Shown here: in pieces, positions 1-7,735 of the stretch
Layout: the number at the start of each line of letters is the position of its first letter
Position numbering within the stretch: position 1 is the first letter of the stretch
Source of the DNA: Botryobacter ruber
GTDB lineage: Bacteria > Bacteroidota > Bacteroidia > Cytophagales > Hymenobacteraceae
NCBI RefSeq assembly: GCF_003347595.2
Contig: NZ_QCZK02000053.1
Span: 1-64,000 of the forward strand
Length of the DNA: 64,000 nt
Direction of reading: 5' to 3'
The notes under the pieces: model-generated
What the model saw: only the letters and a program-made list of their open reading frames with translations
Told to the model about the DNA's origin: nothing
Databases searched by the model: none
Made by a program: the position numbers and the translations under genes

Positions 1-309
1 CTGTTGCGACAGAGGGGAATACCTGTGGCTTATAAAATAACGTAAACCAGCTCTAAGAGAGAAATCTTGAAAAGGACAGACTCGTTGCAACAAAGTCGTT
101 ATTCGTTATTAATTATTGGGGAGGACATGAGGGAGTTAGAAAGTTAGAAAGTTAAAAAGTTAGAAAGTTTGGAGAATGTAGAGACGCGATGCTCGCGTCT
201 CCTGTACGAACCACAAACAAACCTGATCCTGAAATTCTGTAAATTCTGATTCAGACAAAACATCCTGTTATACCACATCGAGAAAAACCTCTTTCATAAC
301 AACTCAACT

Positions 310-362
310 TTTAGCAGGCGTTTCTACAGTTCGCCCACAAGATCCTTCACAGGACGACAAAA
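310..362 (+). repeat. CCCACAAGATCC repeat, degenerate copy
   Basis: The sequence CAGTTCGCCCACAAGATCC is also found at 46230-46248 and, with small changes, at 43050-43084 and inverted at 42899-42933. In the other copies the 3' part folds as ATCCC...GGGAT; here that hairpin has decayed. Intergenic, with no coding potential seen. Confidence 0.6.
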
Positions 363-394
363 GGGGGAATAAATTTATGGAAGTATGAAAACAT

Positions 395-427
395 TACTGC
401 TCCTGCCACCATTGCCTCTCCTCCTGG
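395..427 (-). repeat. GGTGGCAG-family short repeat, copy 1
   Basis: Degenerate copy of the 35-bp element (core GGCTGTGGTGGCAG on the element's forward strand). On the plus strand it reads CTCCTGCCACCATTGCCTCT. It is embedded in CE1. Confidence 0.6.
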
Positions 428-551
428 TAATCCATAAATCTTTTAATCTTGTTCAGACAATCACAAAAATCAATTAAATCACACGAATCAGTGGTTCAGA
501 CAAAAAAGCAAATATAAAATCACACCCATCATTTCATCACTATCATCAACG

Positions 552-590
552 GTCAAAAAAAGAGGCTGCTCATCTCTGAACAGCCTCTTC
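552..590 (-). terminator. Intrinsic terminator of the ftsK-lolA unit
   Basis: Read on the minus strand, the 9-bp stem AAGAGGCTG/CAGCCTCTT is followed by a T-run. It lies about 20 nt beyond the lolA stop codon. Confidence 0.8.
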
Positions 591-611
591 CGGGTTATTA
601 ATGCAAGCTAC

Positions 612-1256
612 TTATCTAAGGTCTACAACTGTAACACCTTTGTATTTGGCTTTGTTGAAGCTGAAGGAATCAGCAGCTAACGATGGGTTTGCTTCGAACT
701 TCTTGATCACATAGGAATAGCGGTTGCCGTTGTTGCGGAACATCTCCCATTTCTTCAGGGTATTGTCTTTCTGGTTGATGAACAGACGTACTTTGTAGAT
801 TGGGTTGCTACGGTCTTCCGGAGCAAGTTCAATTACATCATATTTTACACCGTTCTCGGTTTCGGTGCCGGCATAGGCATACTTGTAGCCTTTTTTATAC
901 ATATCAAAAATGTTGCTCGGCGACATAGACTCCGCTTCGGCATCATTTTCTGTAATCGTTACCTCGTTGGCATCCTGCAGGTACGTCCACATCAGTTTGC
1001 CATCGTTTATAATTTCCTGGCTGCTTACTTTCAGACGGTACTTTTTACCACTCACCAGCACATCGCCTTCCATGGTTTCTTTTACTTTGGCGGTTTTATT
1101 CTCCAGCGTTTGCGCAAAAGATACTTTAAACGCTTTCATGCTTTTGTACTTGGCACTCATCTGGTTCAGGATTTTACCAGCCTTGGGATCCTGCTGCGCG
1201 CTTGCCAGATTTACAAATGTCAGAACGATCAGCAGAACGGAAAATAGTTTCTTCAT
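612..1256 (-). CDS. lolA: LolA-like outer-membrane lipoprotein carrier
   Basis: This is a 214-residue periplasmic protein with a clear signal peptide (about residues 1-20, ending ASA before QQ). The mature part has the unclosed beta-barrel pattern of LolA: an N-terminal helix carrying MSAKYKSMKAFKVSFAQ, then alternating strands such as GDVLVSGKKYRLKV and KLMWTYL. LolA proteins accept lipoproteins released from the inner membrane by the LolCDE transporter and carry them across the periplasm. The gene lies 26 nt downstream of ftsK on the same strand and is followed by an intrinsic terminator, so the two are probably cotranscribed. The length is typical. Some LolA-fold proteins have other periplasmic roles, so the exact cargo is inferred. 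Confidence 0.87.
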   Translation of the reverse strand: MKKLFSVLLIVLTFVNLASAQQDPKAGKILNQMSAKYKSMKAFKVSFAQTLENKTAKVKETMEGDVLVSGKKYRLKVSSQEIINDGKLMWTYLQDANEVTITENDAEAESMSPSNIFDMYKKGYKYAYAGTETENGVKYDVIELAPEDRSNPIYKVRLFINQKDNTLKKWEMFRNNGNRYSYVIKKFEANPSLAADSFSFNKAKYKGVTVVDLR

Positions 1257-1282
1257 GTCAATAAGTTATATTATTTAGGTTG

Positions 1283-3916
1283 TTAACCCATCGTATTCAA
1301 TAACTGTTCCAAACTGTACTCATCCGGAATTAAAACTTCGCGCGCCTTGCTGCCTTCGAAAGGTCCAACAATGCCGGCCGATTCCAGCTGGTCGATCAGG
1401 CGGCCTGCCCTGTTGTAGCCCAGCTTCAGGCGGCGTTGCAGCAGCGAGGTACTGCCCTGCTGGTGCTGTACAATAATGCGGGCGGCTTCCTCGAACATCG
1501 GGTCGCGTTGCGACGGGTCGAAATCGGTTTTCTCAGAACCGCTCTCATCGCCCACGAACTCCGGCAGCAGGTACGCATCGTTGTACCCCTGCTGCTCGCC
1601 AATAAAGTCGCAGATGCGGTCCACTTCCGGCGTATCCACGAAGGCACACTGAATACGGATGATGTCGGAGCCGATGGAAAAGAGCATGTCGCCCTGGCCA
1701 ATCAGCTGATCAGCGCCGCCGGTGTCGAGGATGGTGCGGGAGTCGATTTTGGAGGTTACTTTAAAAGAAATACGCGCCGGGAAGTTCGCTTTGATGATAC
1801 CCGTAATTACGTTTACCGACGGACGCTGCGTAGCCACCACCAGGTGAATACCAATGGCCCGGGCCAGCTGGGCCAGACGCGCAATCGGCGTTTCCACTTC
1901 CTTGCCTGCCGTCATCATCAGGTCGGCCAGCTCGTCTATTACCAGCACGATGTACGGCATAAAGCGGTGGCCTTTTTTCGGGTTAAGCTTGCGCTCCACG
2001 AACTTGCGGTTATACTCTTTCAGGTTACGGCAGCCGGCATCTTTGAGCAGGTCGTAGCGCATGTCCATCTCCATACAGAGCGAGTTGAGCGTGTTCACCA
2101 CCTTTTTAGTATCGGTGATAATAGGCTCCTCCGAATCAGGCAATTTAGCCAGGAAGTGGCGCTCGATTTTATTGAACAGCGAAAGCTCCACTTTTTTGGG
2201 ATCCACGAGCACAAACTTAAGCTGTGAGGGGTGACGCTTGTAGAGCAGTGAAGTCAGAATGGTATTCAGACCTACCGACTTACCCTGGCCCGTAGCACCC
2301 GCCATGAGCAAGTGCGGCATCTTAGCCAGGTCGGTGATAAAGACTTCGTTCGTGATGGTTTTACCAAAGGCAATCGGCAGATCCATATCGCTTTTCAGGA
2401 ACTTCTCCGTCGACAGAATAGACTTGATGGACACCATTTCCTTTTTGGTATTCGGCACCTCGATACCGATGGTACCTTTACCCGGAATAGGCGCAATGAT
2501 ACGGATACCCAATGCCGCTAAGCTCAGGGCAATATCGTCTTCCAGGTTTTTGATTTTGGAGATACGCACCCCGGCATCCGGCACAATTTCGTAAAGTGTA
2601 ACGGTAGGTCCGATGGTCGCTTTGATGCTGGCGATGCCGATGTTGTAGTGGCCGAGCGTTTCTACAATTTTGTCTTTGTTGGCTTCCAGTTCCTCTTTGG
2701 TTACCTGTATTTTGCTGCTGCCATAGTCGGTTAGCAGGTCGATGGTAGGATGTTGGTAACGGGCCAGGTCGAGTGTCGGGTCGTAGTTTTCTACGGCCAG
2801 ACCGGTTTCTTCTTCGGGCGCTTCTTCTATTTCGAGGTCGAGTTCATCTTCGTCTTCTTCGGCGCCTGCTTCCTCTTCCTGCTGAAGCTGATCAGCAAAA
2901 GCAGCATCTATATCCAGTTCCAGGGTTGGCGTGGCATTTTTAGGGGGCTCCGCCTTCAGCGACTCCAGCTCCATTTCCAGCGCACGGCTGATGGCCTCAT
3001 CTTCGTCCTCATCCAGCTCCTCTTCGTCCGGCTCCTCCTCGTATTCTTCTTCCAGCACTTCTTCCTCCTCCTGTTCAAGAGCTGCGGAAGGATTGTTATA
3101 GTGGTTAACGCCAGGAACACGGCTGTGCATCACATCGCTTAGCGAGGTTTTGTTGCCTTTTTCCACCTCCACAAGTTCATCGTCAGTTGTTCCTTTACTC
3201 CAGTTGATGCTTGTAACATTAAAGAAACCAACAATGAATACCACCAACAGGAAGCCCAGGAAAGGACCTGTGCCCCAGCCAATCAGGCTTGTCATCCAGA
3301 TGGCGCTCTCGATCCCGATGCCGCCTCCCAGGAAACCGGCGGTGTCTACTTTACCGAGTGTAAGCACGGTGTAGCCCATCGTCAGGCAGAGCCACAGCAT
3401 GGTAAAACTGCAGAAGCCCAGCACATACGACAACGAAACCGTTACACGCTTAAAAACAATGCGACAGCCTGTAAAAAAGGCTACAGGTATTGCCATAAAA
3501 GCCCCAATACCTACCCATTCAAAAATAAACAGGTGCGATACCCAGGCTCCCACAAGACCAAGCCAATTCTCTGCCTCCTGCCCCGACTCTTTCAGGCCGG
3601 TACCGGTAACAGATTGCACTACACTCTGGTCGGCGTGGCCGGTGAACAGGTAGGAAACAAAGGCAATGGTAAAGAAGAAAGACAGCAGCAGAAACGTAAA
3701 GCCGACCAAGAGCTTCAGGCGCTTGTCCTTCAGGAAGGCAAACTCAAATGTTGGGAATTTCAGTAAGCTTGGGAGCTTAATTCTGAACTTCGACTTCTGT
3801 TTTGGCGGCTTCTCTCCTTTGGGCAAATTGACTTTGCGGGGCTCGTTGCGTCCCCGTACCTCGTTTCTTGCCCTCCCTGCGCTAGGCGCATCGTTTCTGT
3901 AAGTGTTCTTTGCCAT
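1283..3916 (-). CDS. ftsK: DNA translocase FtsK/SpoIIIE
   Basis: This 877-residue protein is a septum-located double-stranded DNA pump that clears chromosome ends into daughter cells and assists dimer resolution. About four membrane segments lie within residues 65-235. They are followed by a very acidic linker (about 280-375, runs of E and D) in place of the long P/Q linker of E. coli. The motor domain has Walker A GATGQGKS near residue 538 and Walker B VLVIDELADLM near 656. The C-terminus (about 805-870, LLQRRLKLGYNRAGRLID) is the winged-helix gamma domain that reads oriented DNA motifs. XerD, the usual partner recombinase, is encoded 3.8 kb away (7724-8623). The protein is shorter than E. 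coli FtsK, but this is common outside the gammaproteobacteria. Confidence 0.96.
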   Translation of the reverse strand: MAKNTYRNDAPSAGRARNEVRGRNEPRKVNLPKGEKPPKQKSKFRIKLPSLLKFPTFEFAFLKDKRLKLLVGFTFLLLSFFFTIAFVSYLFTGHADQSVVQSVTGTGLKESGQEAENWLGLVGAWVSHLFIFEWVGIGAFMAIPVAFFTGCRIVFKRVTVSLSYVLGFCSFTMLWLCLTMGYTVLTLGKVDTAGFLGGGIGIESAIWMTSLIGWGTGPFLGFLLVVFIVGFFNVTSINWSKGTTDDELVEVEKGNKTSLSDVMHSRVPGVNHYNNPSAALEQEEEEVLEEEYEEEPDEEELDEDEDEAISRALEMELESLKAEPPKNATPTLELDIDAAFADQLQQEEEAGAEEDEDELDLEIEEAPEEETGLAVENYDPTLDLARYQHPTIDLLTDYGSSKIQVTKEELEANKDKIVETLGHYNIGIASIKATIGPTVTLYEIVPDAGVRISKIKNLEDDIALSLAALGIRIIAPIPGKGTIGIEVPNTKKEMVSIKSILSTEKFLKSDMDLPIAFGKTITNEVFITDLAKMPHLLMAGATGQGKSVGLNTILTSLLYKRHPSQLKFVLVDPKKVELSLFNKIERHFLAKLPDSEEPIITDTKKVVNTLNSLCMEMDMRYDLLKDAGCRNLKEYNRKFVERKLNPKKGHRFMPYIVLVIDELADLMMTAGKEVETPIARLAQLARAIGIHLVVATQRPSVNVITGIIKANFPARISFKVTSKIDSRTILDTGGADQLIGQGDMLFSIGSDIIRIQCAFVDTPEVDRICDFIGEQQGYNDAYLLPEFVGDESGSEKTDFDPSQRDPMFEEAARIIVQHQQGSTSLLQRRLKLGYNRAGRLIDQLESAGIVGPFEGSKAREVLIPDEYSLEQLLNTMG

Positions 3917-3993
3917 ACCCTCTACATGTTAAGATTTCAAATTTAGCACTTTTCAGCTGAAACCCGGCACGAAAAACGGTACGAAATAAGAAA

Positions 3994-5025
3994 TTATCTG
4001 GAGAGCAGTTTCTTGTTGATCTGTGTTATCAGCGCCGGTCCTTCGTAGATGAATCCGGTATACAGCTGCACCAGGTCGGCTCCGGCATCGAGCTTTTCCA
4101 GCGCATCTTCAGCCGTCATGATACCGCCCACGCCAATTATTTTCTGCTCCTGCGGCAGGTGCTGGCGCAGGTACCGGATAATTTCGGTTGATCTGGCAGT
4201 AAGCGGTTTTCCGCTCAGGCCTCCCATGCCTATTTCCTGCACCCGTTGGGCCGGTGTGGCAAGTCCTTCGCGGCTGATGGTGGTGTTGGTGGCGATAATG
4301 CCGCTCAGGCGGGTGCTGGTGGCAATCTCGATGATATCGTTGAGCTGCGGCTCGTTCAGGTCGGGTGCTATTTTGAGGAGCAGCGGCTTTGGCTTCGGCA
4401 TTTTGCTGTTCTGCTCCTGCAGCGCCATCAGCAGTTGCTGCAGCGGCTCTTTCTCCTGCAGCGCCCGCAAATCGGGTGTGTTGGGCGAGCTGACGTTCAC
4501 CACGAAATAATCGACCACATCATACAGCGCCTTAAAGCAGTAAAGGTAATCGCTGGTGGCCTGCTCGTTGGGGGTAACTTTGTTCTTGCCGATGTTGCCT
4601 CCCACAATTATGTTGCTCTTGCGGTTCCGCAGGCGCTCTACCGCCGCATCCACGCCCTCGTTGTTGAAGCCCATGCGGTTGATGATGGCTCCGTCCTGCG
4701 GCAAACGGAACAAACGCGGCTTTGGATTACCGGGCTGCGGCTTTGGCGTGAGTGTTCCGATCTCGATAAACCCAAAACCCAGGTGCGAAAAGTCGTCGAC
4801 CAGTTTGGCATCTTTATCAAAGCCTGCCGCCAAGCCCACCGGGTTCGGAAACTTCAGCCCGAAAAGTTCCCGCTCCAGCCGCGGGTCCTGCACCTGAAAC
4901 AGGCTCCTGCTGATGCTTTTGGTAAAAGGCAGCTTATAGCCAACATTCAGGAAATCAGTGATAAGGTAATGGACTTTCTCGGGGTCGAGTTTGAAGAGAA
5001 GCGGGCGAATCAGGCTTTTGTACAC
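3994..5025 (-). CDS. pyrD: Dihydroorotate dehydrogenase (quinone), class 2
   Basis: This 343-residue membrane-associated flavoenzyme oxidises dihydroorotate to orotate in pyrimidine synthesis and passes electrons to quinone. The N-terminal helices (YKSLIRPLLFKLDPEKVH) are typical of class 2 enzymes and form the quinone entry. Recognisable core pieces are NPVGLAAGFDKDAKLVDDF, NRMGFNNEG, VNVSSPNTPDLR, the LLKIAPDL strand, and the FMN-phosphate-binding IIGVGGI region near the C-terminus. The start is GTG; the sequence following it matches the usual family N-terminus, and no ATG gives a better fit. It lies 77 nt upstream of ftsK on the same strand, and cotranscription is possible. Confidence 0.95.
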   Translation of the reverse strand: MYKSLIRPLLFKLDPEKVHYLITDFLNVGYKLPFTKSISRSLFQVQDPRLERELFGLKFPNPVGLAAGFDKDAKLVDDFSHLGFGFIEIGTLTPKPQPGNPKPRLFRLPQDGAIINRMGFNNEGVDAAVERLRNRKSNIIVGGNIGKNKVTPNEQATSDYLYCFKALYDVVDYFVVNVSSPNTPDLRALQEKEPLQQLLMALQEQNSKMPKPKPLLLKIAPDLNEPQLNDIIEIATSTRLSGIIATNTTISREGLATPAQRVQEIGMGGLSGKPLTARSTEIIRYLRQHLPQEQKIIGVGGIMTAEDALEKLDAGADLVQLYTGFIYEGPALITQINKKLLSR

Positions 5026-5131
5026 GGCAGCAGGGATTTTGGTTTTCTGGGTGCAAATATAGGGAGAATAGAATTAAGATTTGGGTGAGATTTGTCAGTT
5101 GTTGGGGAGGGAGTTAATCATGGGGAATGAA

Positions 5132-5154
5132 GGTACGAGTTGCAAACTCGCACC
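5132..5154. repeat. GGTACGAGTT palindrome, copy 1
   Basis: Imperfect inverted repeat GGTACGAGTT..AACTCGCACC with a 3-nt loop. The same palindrome occurs at 5951-5973 and 6720-6742, so the three copies are clustered within 1.6 kb. Confidence 0.75.
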
Positions 5155-5299
5155 AGCGGAGGCGCAACAGTAGCCGGGTATCGACCACCGACGGTTTTGT
5201 TGGTAGATTTAAAAAAATCTATATAAGTTACTTTAAAGCTACAGTTAAAATTATTACATTTCTACCCTATAGAATATTCCTTTCTGAGCATCTGCCAAT

Positions 5300-5938
5300 A
5301 TGAAGAAAATTTACCACTGCACCTGCATTATTTTCGCGTGTCTCCTGCTAGCGGGCGTGACTGCGCATGCGCAACGAAACGATTATGTAATTACTACCCA
5401 GGGTGATACGCTTTTCGGCACTGTTTCAAATGTTAAACTCACCTCCATTAAATTCAAGCATAATGGAAAAGGAAAAGCAGAACAGATTTTCTCTCCTCAG
5501 GCAAAGGAATTCAGGATAATGGATGACGTTTTTGAATCCAAAGTAATACCAAACAATGGCTTACCATTGTTTTTGGAAAGATTAGAAACGGGAACCATTT
5601 CTCTGTACAAGTACCACGTCTATGATTTGCAGACAAAAAATAGCCCCAGCGTACTTTTACTTTTTCCTCCCGGACAACCGGTATCACGTAACCTCTCACT
5701 TAATAACAATAGTGGCCATGTAACCAGATTGTTTGCAAGCAAAAATGATGGCCCTTTAGTTGAAGTCAAATCAAACAGAAGTGACTTTTCTTCTGGTACG
5801 CAGCGGGAAGAAGCTTTTGAAGATCTGATAAGTGACGATCCTGAAATACTCGAAGAATACAGTGCCTCCGTTTTCAATAATCTATTTTTACGTTCTATTG
5901 TTAAGAAGTACAATAAAAGCAGCTTAGTCAGGAATTAG
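5300..5938 (+). CDS. Secreted protein of unknown function
   Basis: I do not recognise a characterised family. The 212-residue product starts with a good signal peptide (residues 1-24, hydrophobic IIFACLLLAGVTA and likely cleavage after AHA). The mature N-terminus begins with YVITTQGDTLFGTVSN, a style I associate with uncharacterised secreted Bacteroidota proteins that have a beta-rich first half. The C-terminal third is charged (EEAFEDLISDDPEILEEY), with no further membrane segment. The gene stands alone, with GGTACGAGTT palindromes on both sides (5132 and 5951). Its base composition is more AT-rich than that of the neighbouring housekeeping genes. Periplasmic or surface location is predicted; the function is open. 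Confidence 0.75.
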   Translation: MKKIYHCTCIIFACLLLAGVTAHAQRNDYVITTQGDTLFGTVSNVKLTSIKFKHNGKGKAEQIFSPQAKEFRIMDDVFESKVIPNNGLPLFLERLETGTISLYKYHVYDLQTKNSPSVLLLFPPGQPVSRNLSLNNNSGHVTRLFASKNDGPLVEVKSNRSDFSSGTQREEAFEDLISDDPEILEEYSASVFNNLFLRSIVKKYNKSSLVRN

Positions 5939-5950
5939 CTGCTGTAGGGT

Positions 5951-5973
5951 AGGTACGAGTTGCGAACTCGTAC
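5951..5973. repeat. GGTACGAGTT palindrome, copy 2
   Basis: Perfect 10-bp stem GGTACGAGTT/AACTCGTACC around GCG. It begins the left member of a roughly 75-bp direct repeat whose right member starts at 6720. The two flank the toxin-antitoxin pair. Confidence 0.85.
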
Positions 5974-5981
5974 CTATTAAA

Positions 5982-6015
5982 ATAAAAAAGCTGCACAAGA
6001 CACACCTTATGCAGC
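5982..6015 (-). terminator. Terminator downstream of the toxin-antitoxin pair
   Basis: AGCTGCA/TGCAGCT stem followed, on the minus strand, by a run of T. It is nearly a duplicate of the terminator at 6752-6789. Confidence 0.6.
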
Positions 6016-6069
6016 TCCTCCTCTCTTGGTTGAGTTCCCCACTACACCAAGAAATGCGAGCACCTAATT

Positions 6070-6092
6070 GGGGCGAACACATGGGTTCGCCC
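6070..6092. repeat. GGGCGAAC palindrome, copy 1
   Basis: Inverted repeat GGGCGAAC...GTTCGCCC, also present at 36354-36376. This is a short stand-alone intergenic palindrome; similar ones occur in many genomes. Confidence 0.7.
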
Positions 6093-6127
6093 GTACTGCC
6101 TTCTCTAGGCGTAGTTTGCACCTACAC

Positions 6128-6433
6128 CTAATTATCACGCTCCTTAAAATCTTCCGGCTTTCGGCTGGTATGAAAAACGGATACTACAAAAACAATTTTC
6201 TTACTTTCATCTACCCAATAAACTATCAGGTACGGGAATAACTTTACCGGAGCAACATGCAGTTCATTCCCATACCTGCTTGGATAGACATAGGGATTGG
6301 AACCAATAAAAGAAAGGTAACGGTCTATCTGTGTGAGGAAACGCTCACCAAGTCCCTGCTGCTTCTCTTCATACCACGCATAGGCCTCTTTTACTTCCTG
6401 CTCCGCCCTCGCTAACAGCTGAACGTCAAGCAC
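6128..6433 (-). CDS. ParE/RelE-superfamily toxin
   Basis: This 101-residue protein has the compact ParE/RelE layout: an N-terminal helical hairpin (AEQEVKEAYAWYEEKQQGLGERF), then NPYVYPSRYGNELHVAPVKLFPYLIVYWVDESKKIVFVVSVFHTSRKP split over four strands. The pieces FPYLIVYWV and VVSVFHTSRKPEDF are typical of the ParE branch, whose studied members poison DNA gyrase; the RelE branch cleaves mRNA on the ribosome. The branch call here is by look only. The start is GTG and overlaps the end of the upstream antitoxin gene by 8 nt, so translation is probably coupled. The pair lies between imperfect direct repeats (5951-6025 and 6720-6795). Confidence 0.85.
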   Translation of the reverse strand: MLDVQLLARAEQEVKEAYAWYEEKQQGLGERFLTQIDRYLSFIGSNPYVYPSRYGNELHVAPVKLFPYLIVYWVDESKKIVFVVSVFHTSRKPEDFKERDN

Positions 6434-6650
6434 GTTTTAGGTCTCTTTTTATTTCTTCCCAGGAGCGGGATGTGGTTTTACCATCCAGAAAATCGCGCTT
6501 TGTCTGCAGCAGGCCCTCTACATCCTCTTTAGAAAGATTAATAGCGCCCCCCTCATCAATTCTTTGATAATCATAGTTCAGGCTATCCAGGAAAGCCAGC
6601 AGCACTTTCTCTTCCTGCTCGTTATGGAAATTAAAGGTTAAAGTAGTCAT
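6426..6650 (-). CDS. Putative antitoxin partner of the ParE-like toxin
   Basis: This 74-residue protein is encoded directly upstream of, and overlapping, the toxin gene; that position is the main evidence for the antitoxin role. The N-terminal half (TLTFNFHNEQEEKVLLAFLDSLNYDYQRI split at the helix) suggests a strand followed by a helix. The C-terminal half (SRSWEEIKRDLKRA) is the kind of charged helix that wraps a ParE toxin. No ribbon-helix-helix or HTH motif is certain. If it is an antitoxin it would neutralise the toxin and may repress its own promoter, but no operator was recognised in the AT-rich stretch just upstream. Confidence 0.75.
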   Translation of the reverse strand: MTTLTFNFHNEQEEKVLLAFLDSLNYDYQRIDEGGAINLSKEDVEGLLQTKRDFLDGKTTSRSWEEIKRDLKRA

Positions 6651-6719
6651 AGTGTAAATATACTACAATTTTCCCCAGGATGTTCTGTCCAAGGCAGCTG
6701 CACAAGCCAACCTCTCGCT

Positions 6720-6742
6720 GGTGCGAGTTTGTAACTCGTACC
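6720..6742. repeat. GGTACGAGTT palindrome, copy 3
   Basis: GGTGCGAGTT...AACTCGTACC, start of the right member of the direct repeat that brackets the toxin-antitoxin pair. Spacing to the following terminator is 32 nt, compared with 31 nt in the left member. Confidence 0.75.
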
Positions 6743-6751
6743 TACACCTAC

Positions 6752-6789
6752 AAAAACAAAAAAAGCTGCACAAGCCAACCTCATGCAGC
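6752..6789 (-). terminator. Terminator downstream of the MaoC-family gene
   Basis: GCTGCA/TGCAGC stem with a T-run on the minus strand, 11 nt past the stop codon. It is almost identical to the hairpin at 5982. The 19-nt stretch 6764-6782 is repeated exactly at 6696-6714. Confidence 0.65.
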
Positions 6790-6799
6790 CCCTCCCCCT

Positions 6800-7267
6800 C
6801 TACCCGTTAAAATGATATAAAAACGTCACCACGCCCGTATACGCCGGTTTCTTGCTGTCTTTTATCTCCAGCGTTACCTCAATCTGGGCTTTGGCGATGC
6901 CGCGGAGGTTTTTCAGGGAGAGTAGTTTGGCTTTGAGGCGCACCTGGCTGTCGACGAGCACGGGCTGGTTGAAGCGCAGGCTTTCGATTTCGTAGTTTAC
7001 CTGCATCTTCAGGTTCTCCACATTAATAATCATGCCCCACAGGTAGGGCAGCAGCGAAACCGTGAGGTAGCCGTGGGCGATGGTGCCGCCGAAAGGCGAT
7101 TCGGTTTTGGCCCGCTCGGCGTCCAGGTGTATCCATTGGTGATCGAGGGTGGCGTCGGCGAACTTGTTTACCTGCTCCTGCGTGATGGTGTGATAATCTG
7201 ATACGCCCAGCTCTGCTCCTTCGTACTGCGCGAATTCTTCAAAATTTCTGATTGTTAGCTTACTCAT
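6800..7267 (-). CDS. MaoC-family (R)-specific enoyl-CoA hydratase
   Basis: This 155-residue protein has a single hot-dog fold of the MaoC/PhaJ type. The catalytic hydratase motif is visible around residues 35-65: DATLDHQWIHLDAERA followed by SPFGGTIAHGYLTVSLLP, with the Asp and His that activate water for addition across the enoyl-CoA double bond. Related proteins feed (R)-3-hydroxyacyl-CoA from beta-oxidation into other pathways or act in odd- and branched-chain acyl-CoA metabolism; the substrate cannot be told from sequence. The gene is monocistronic. Upstream (7268-7723) lie a GGTGGCAG-family element and composite repeat CE2, whose TTCAGACA end faces this gene. Confidence 0.88.
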   Translation of the reverse strand: MSKLTIRNFEEFAQYEGAELGVSDYHTITQEQVNKFADATLDHQWIHLDAERAKTESPFGGTIAHGYLTVSLLPYLWGMIINVENLKMQVNYEIESLRFNQPVLVDSQVRLKAKLLSLKNLRGIAKAQIEVTLEIKDSKKPAYTGVVTFLYHFNG

Positions 7268-7382
7268 TCTACCTATCGGTTTATATTTTTATAGCTGCTC
7301 CGTTTGCCCCGCCACCTGGCAGAGCCAAAACATAAAGATATAAGATTTTACTATATATGCTGCAGAATATTCTGTTATCAAA

Positions 7383-7420
7383 TCAGCAGCAGTGGCTATG
7401 GTGGCAGGAGCAGCAGACTC
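7383..7420 (+). repeat. GGTGGCAG-family short repeat, copy 2
   Basis: AGCAGTGGCTATGGTGGCAG followed by GAGCAGCAGACTC and a T-run. It lies between the MaoC gene start and CE2, in the same arrangement as the copies next to CE6 and CE7. Confidence 0.75.
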
Positions 7421-7423
7421 TTT

Positions 7424-7735
7424 TTTGTCTGAACCGGGATTAAGCAGATTATTGGGTTAACAGGATTGCTGTTTGTCTGAATTTGGATTCGTCAGATTTT
7501 GGGATTAACTGGATTTTTTTTCTGAACAAGATTAAGAAGATTTAAGGAATAACAGGATTTGGTTTGTTTGTGGTTCGTGCAGGAGACGCGGGCACCGCAT
7601 CTCTACAGATAAAACGCACGTTGCAATCTCAAACTCCCTGAAAGGGTTGAAGATTTTCAACCCCTACAAAAATTACAAAATTTCTACCTCTCTACCTCCC
7701 AAACTCCTAAACTCCCAAACTCCCTAACTCCTAGG
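7424..7735 (-). repeat. Composite intergenic repeat CE2
   Basis: Minus-strand order of modules: 8-nt-period array starting inside the xerD stop region (7735-7670), GGGTTGAA...TTCAACCC hairpin (7644-7664), GAGACGCG-type hairpin (7583-7603), then 9-nt-period AATC arrays ending in TTCAGACA near 7424. The array supplies the last two codons and stop of xerD (AGGAGTTAG). The TTCAGACA end points toward the MaoC gene. No gene is seen in 7268-7723 apart from these repeats. Confidence 0.8.

Larger units (their letters stand above)
118..545 (+). repeat. Composite intergenic repeat CE1
   Basis: This is a modular repeat shared with seven other places in the window. It begins with an 8-nt-period array (GTTAGAAA units, 131-170), then a GAGACGCG...CGCGTCTC hairpin at 181-201, then AATC/ATTC-rich arrays ending in TTCAGACA near 250, 455 and 493. 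A CCCACAAGATCC element (310-362) and a GGTGGCAG-family element (395-427) interrupt it. The GGGTTGAA...TTCAACCC hairpin present in most other copies is missing here. The copy points toward the stop codon, not the start, of lolA, which breaks the usual orientation pattern. Bases 1-117 show nothing I can name. Confidence 0.75.

Noticed and set aside
1436..2227. 263-codon open frame on the plus strand
   Set aside because: Antisense to the ftsK motor domain; its content mirrors that gene.
5924..6121. 65-codon frame on the minus strand
   Set aside because: Made of the GGTACGAGTT palindrome, the terminator and the GGGCGAAC palindrome; no protein character.
7424..7735. Insertion sequence remnant
   Set aside because: The composite repeats contain no transposase fragment in any frame, and no target duplications could be recognised.
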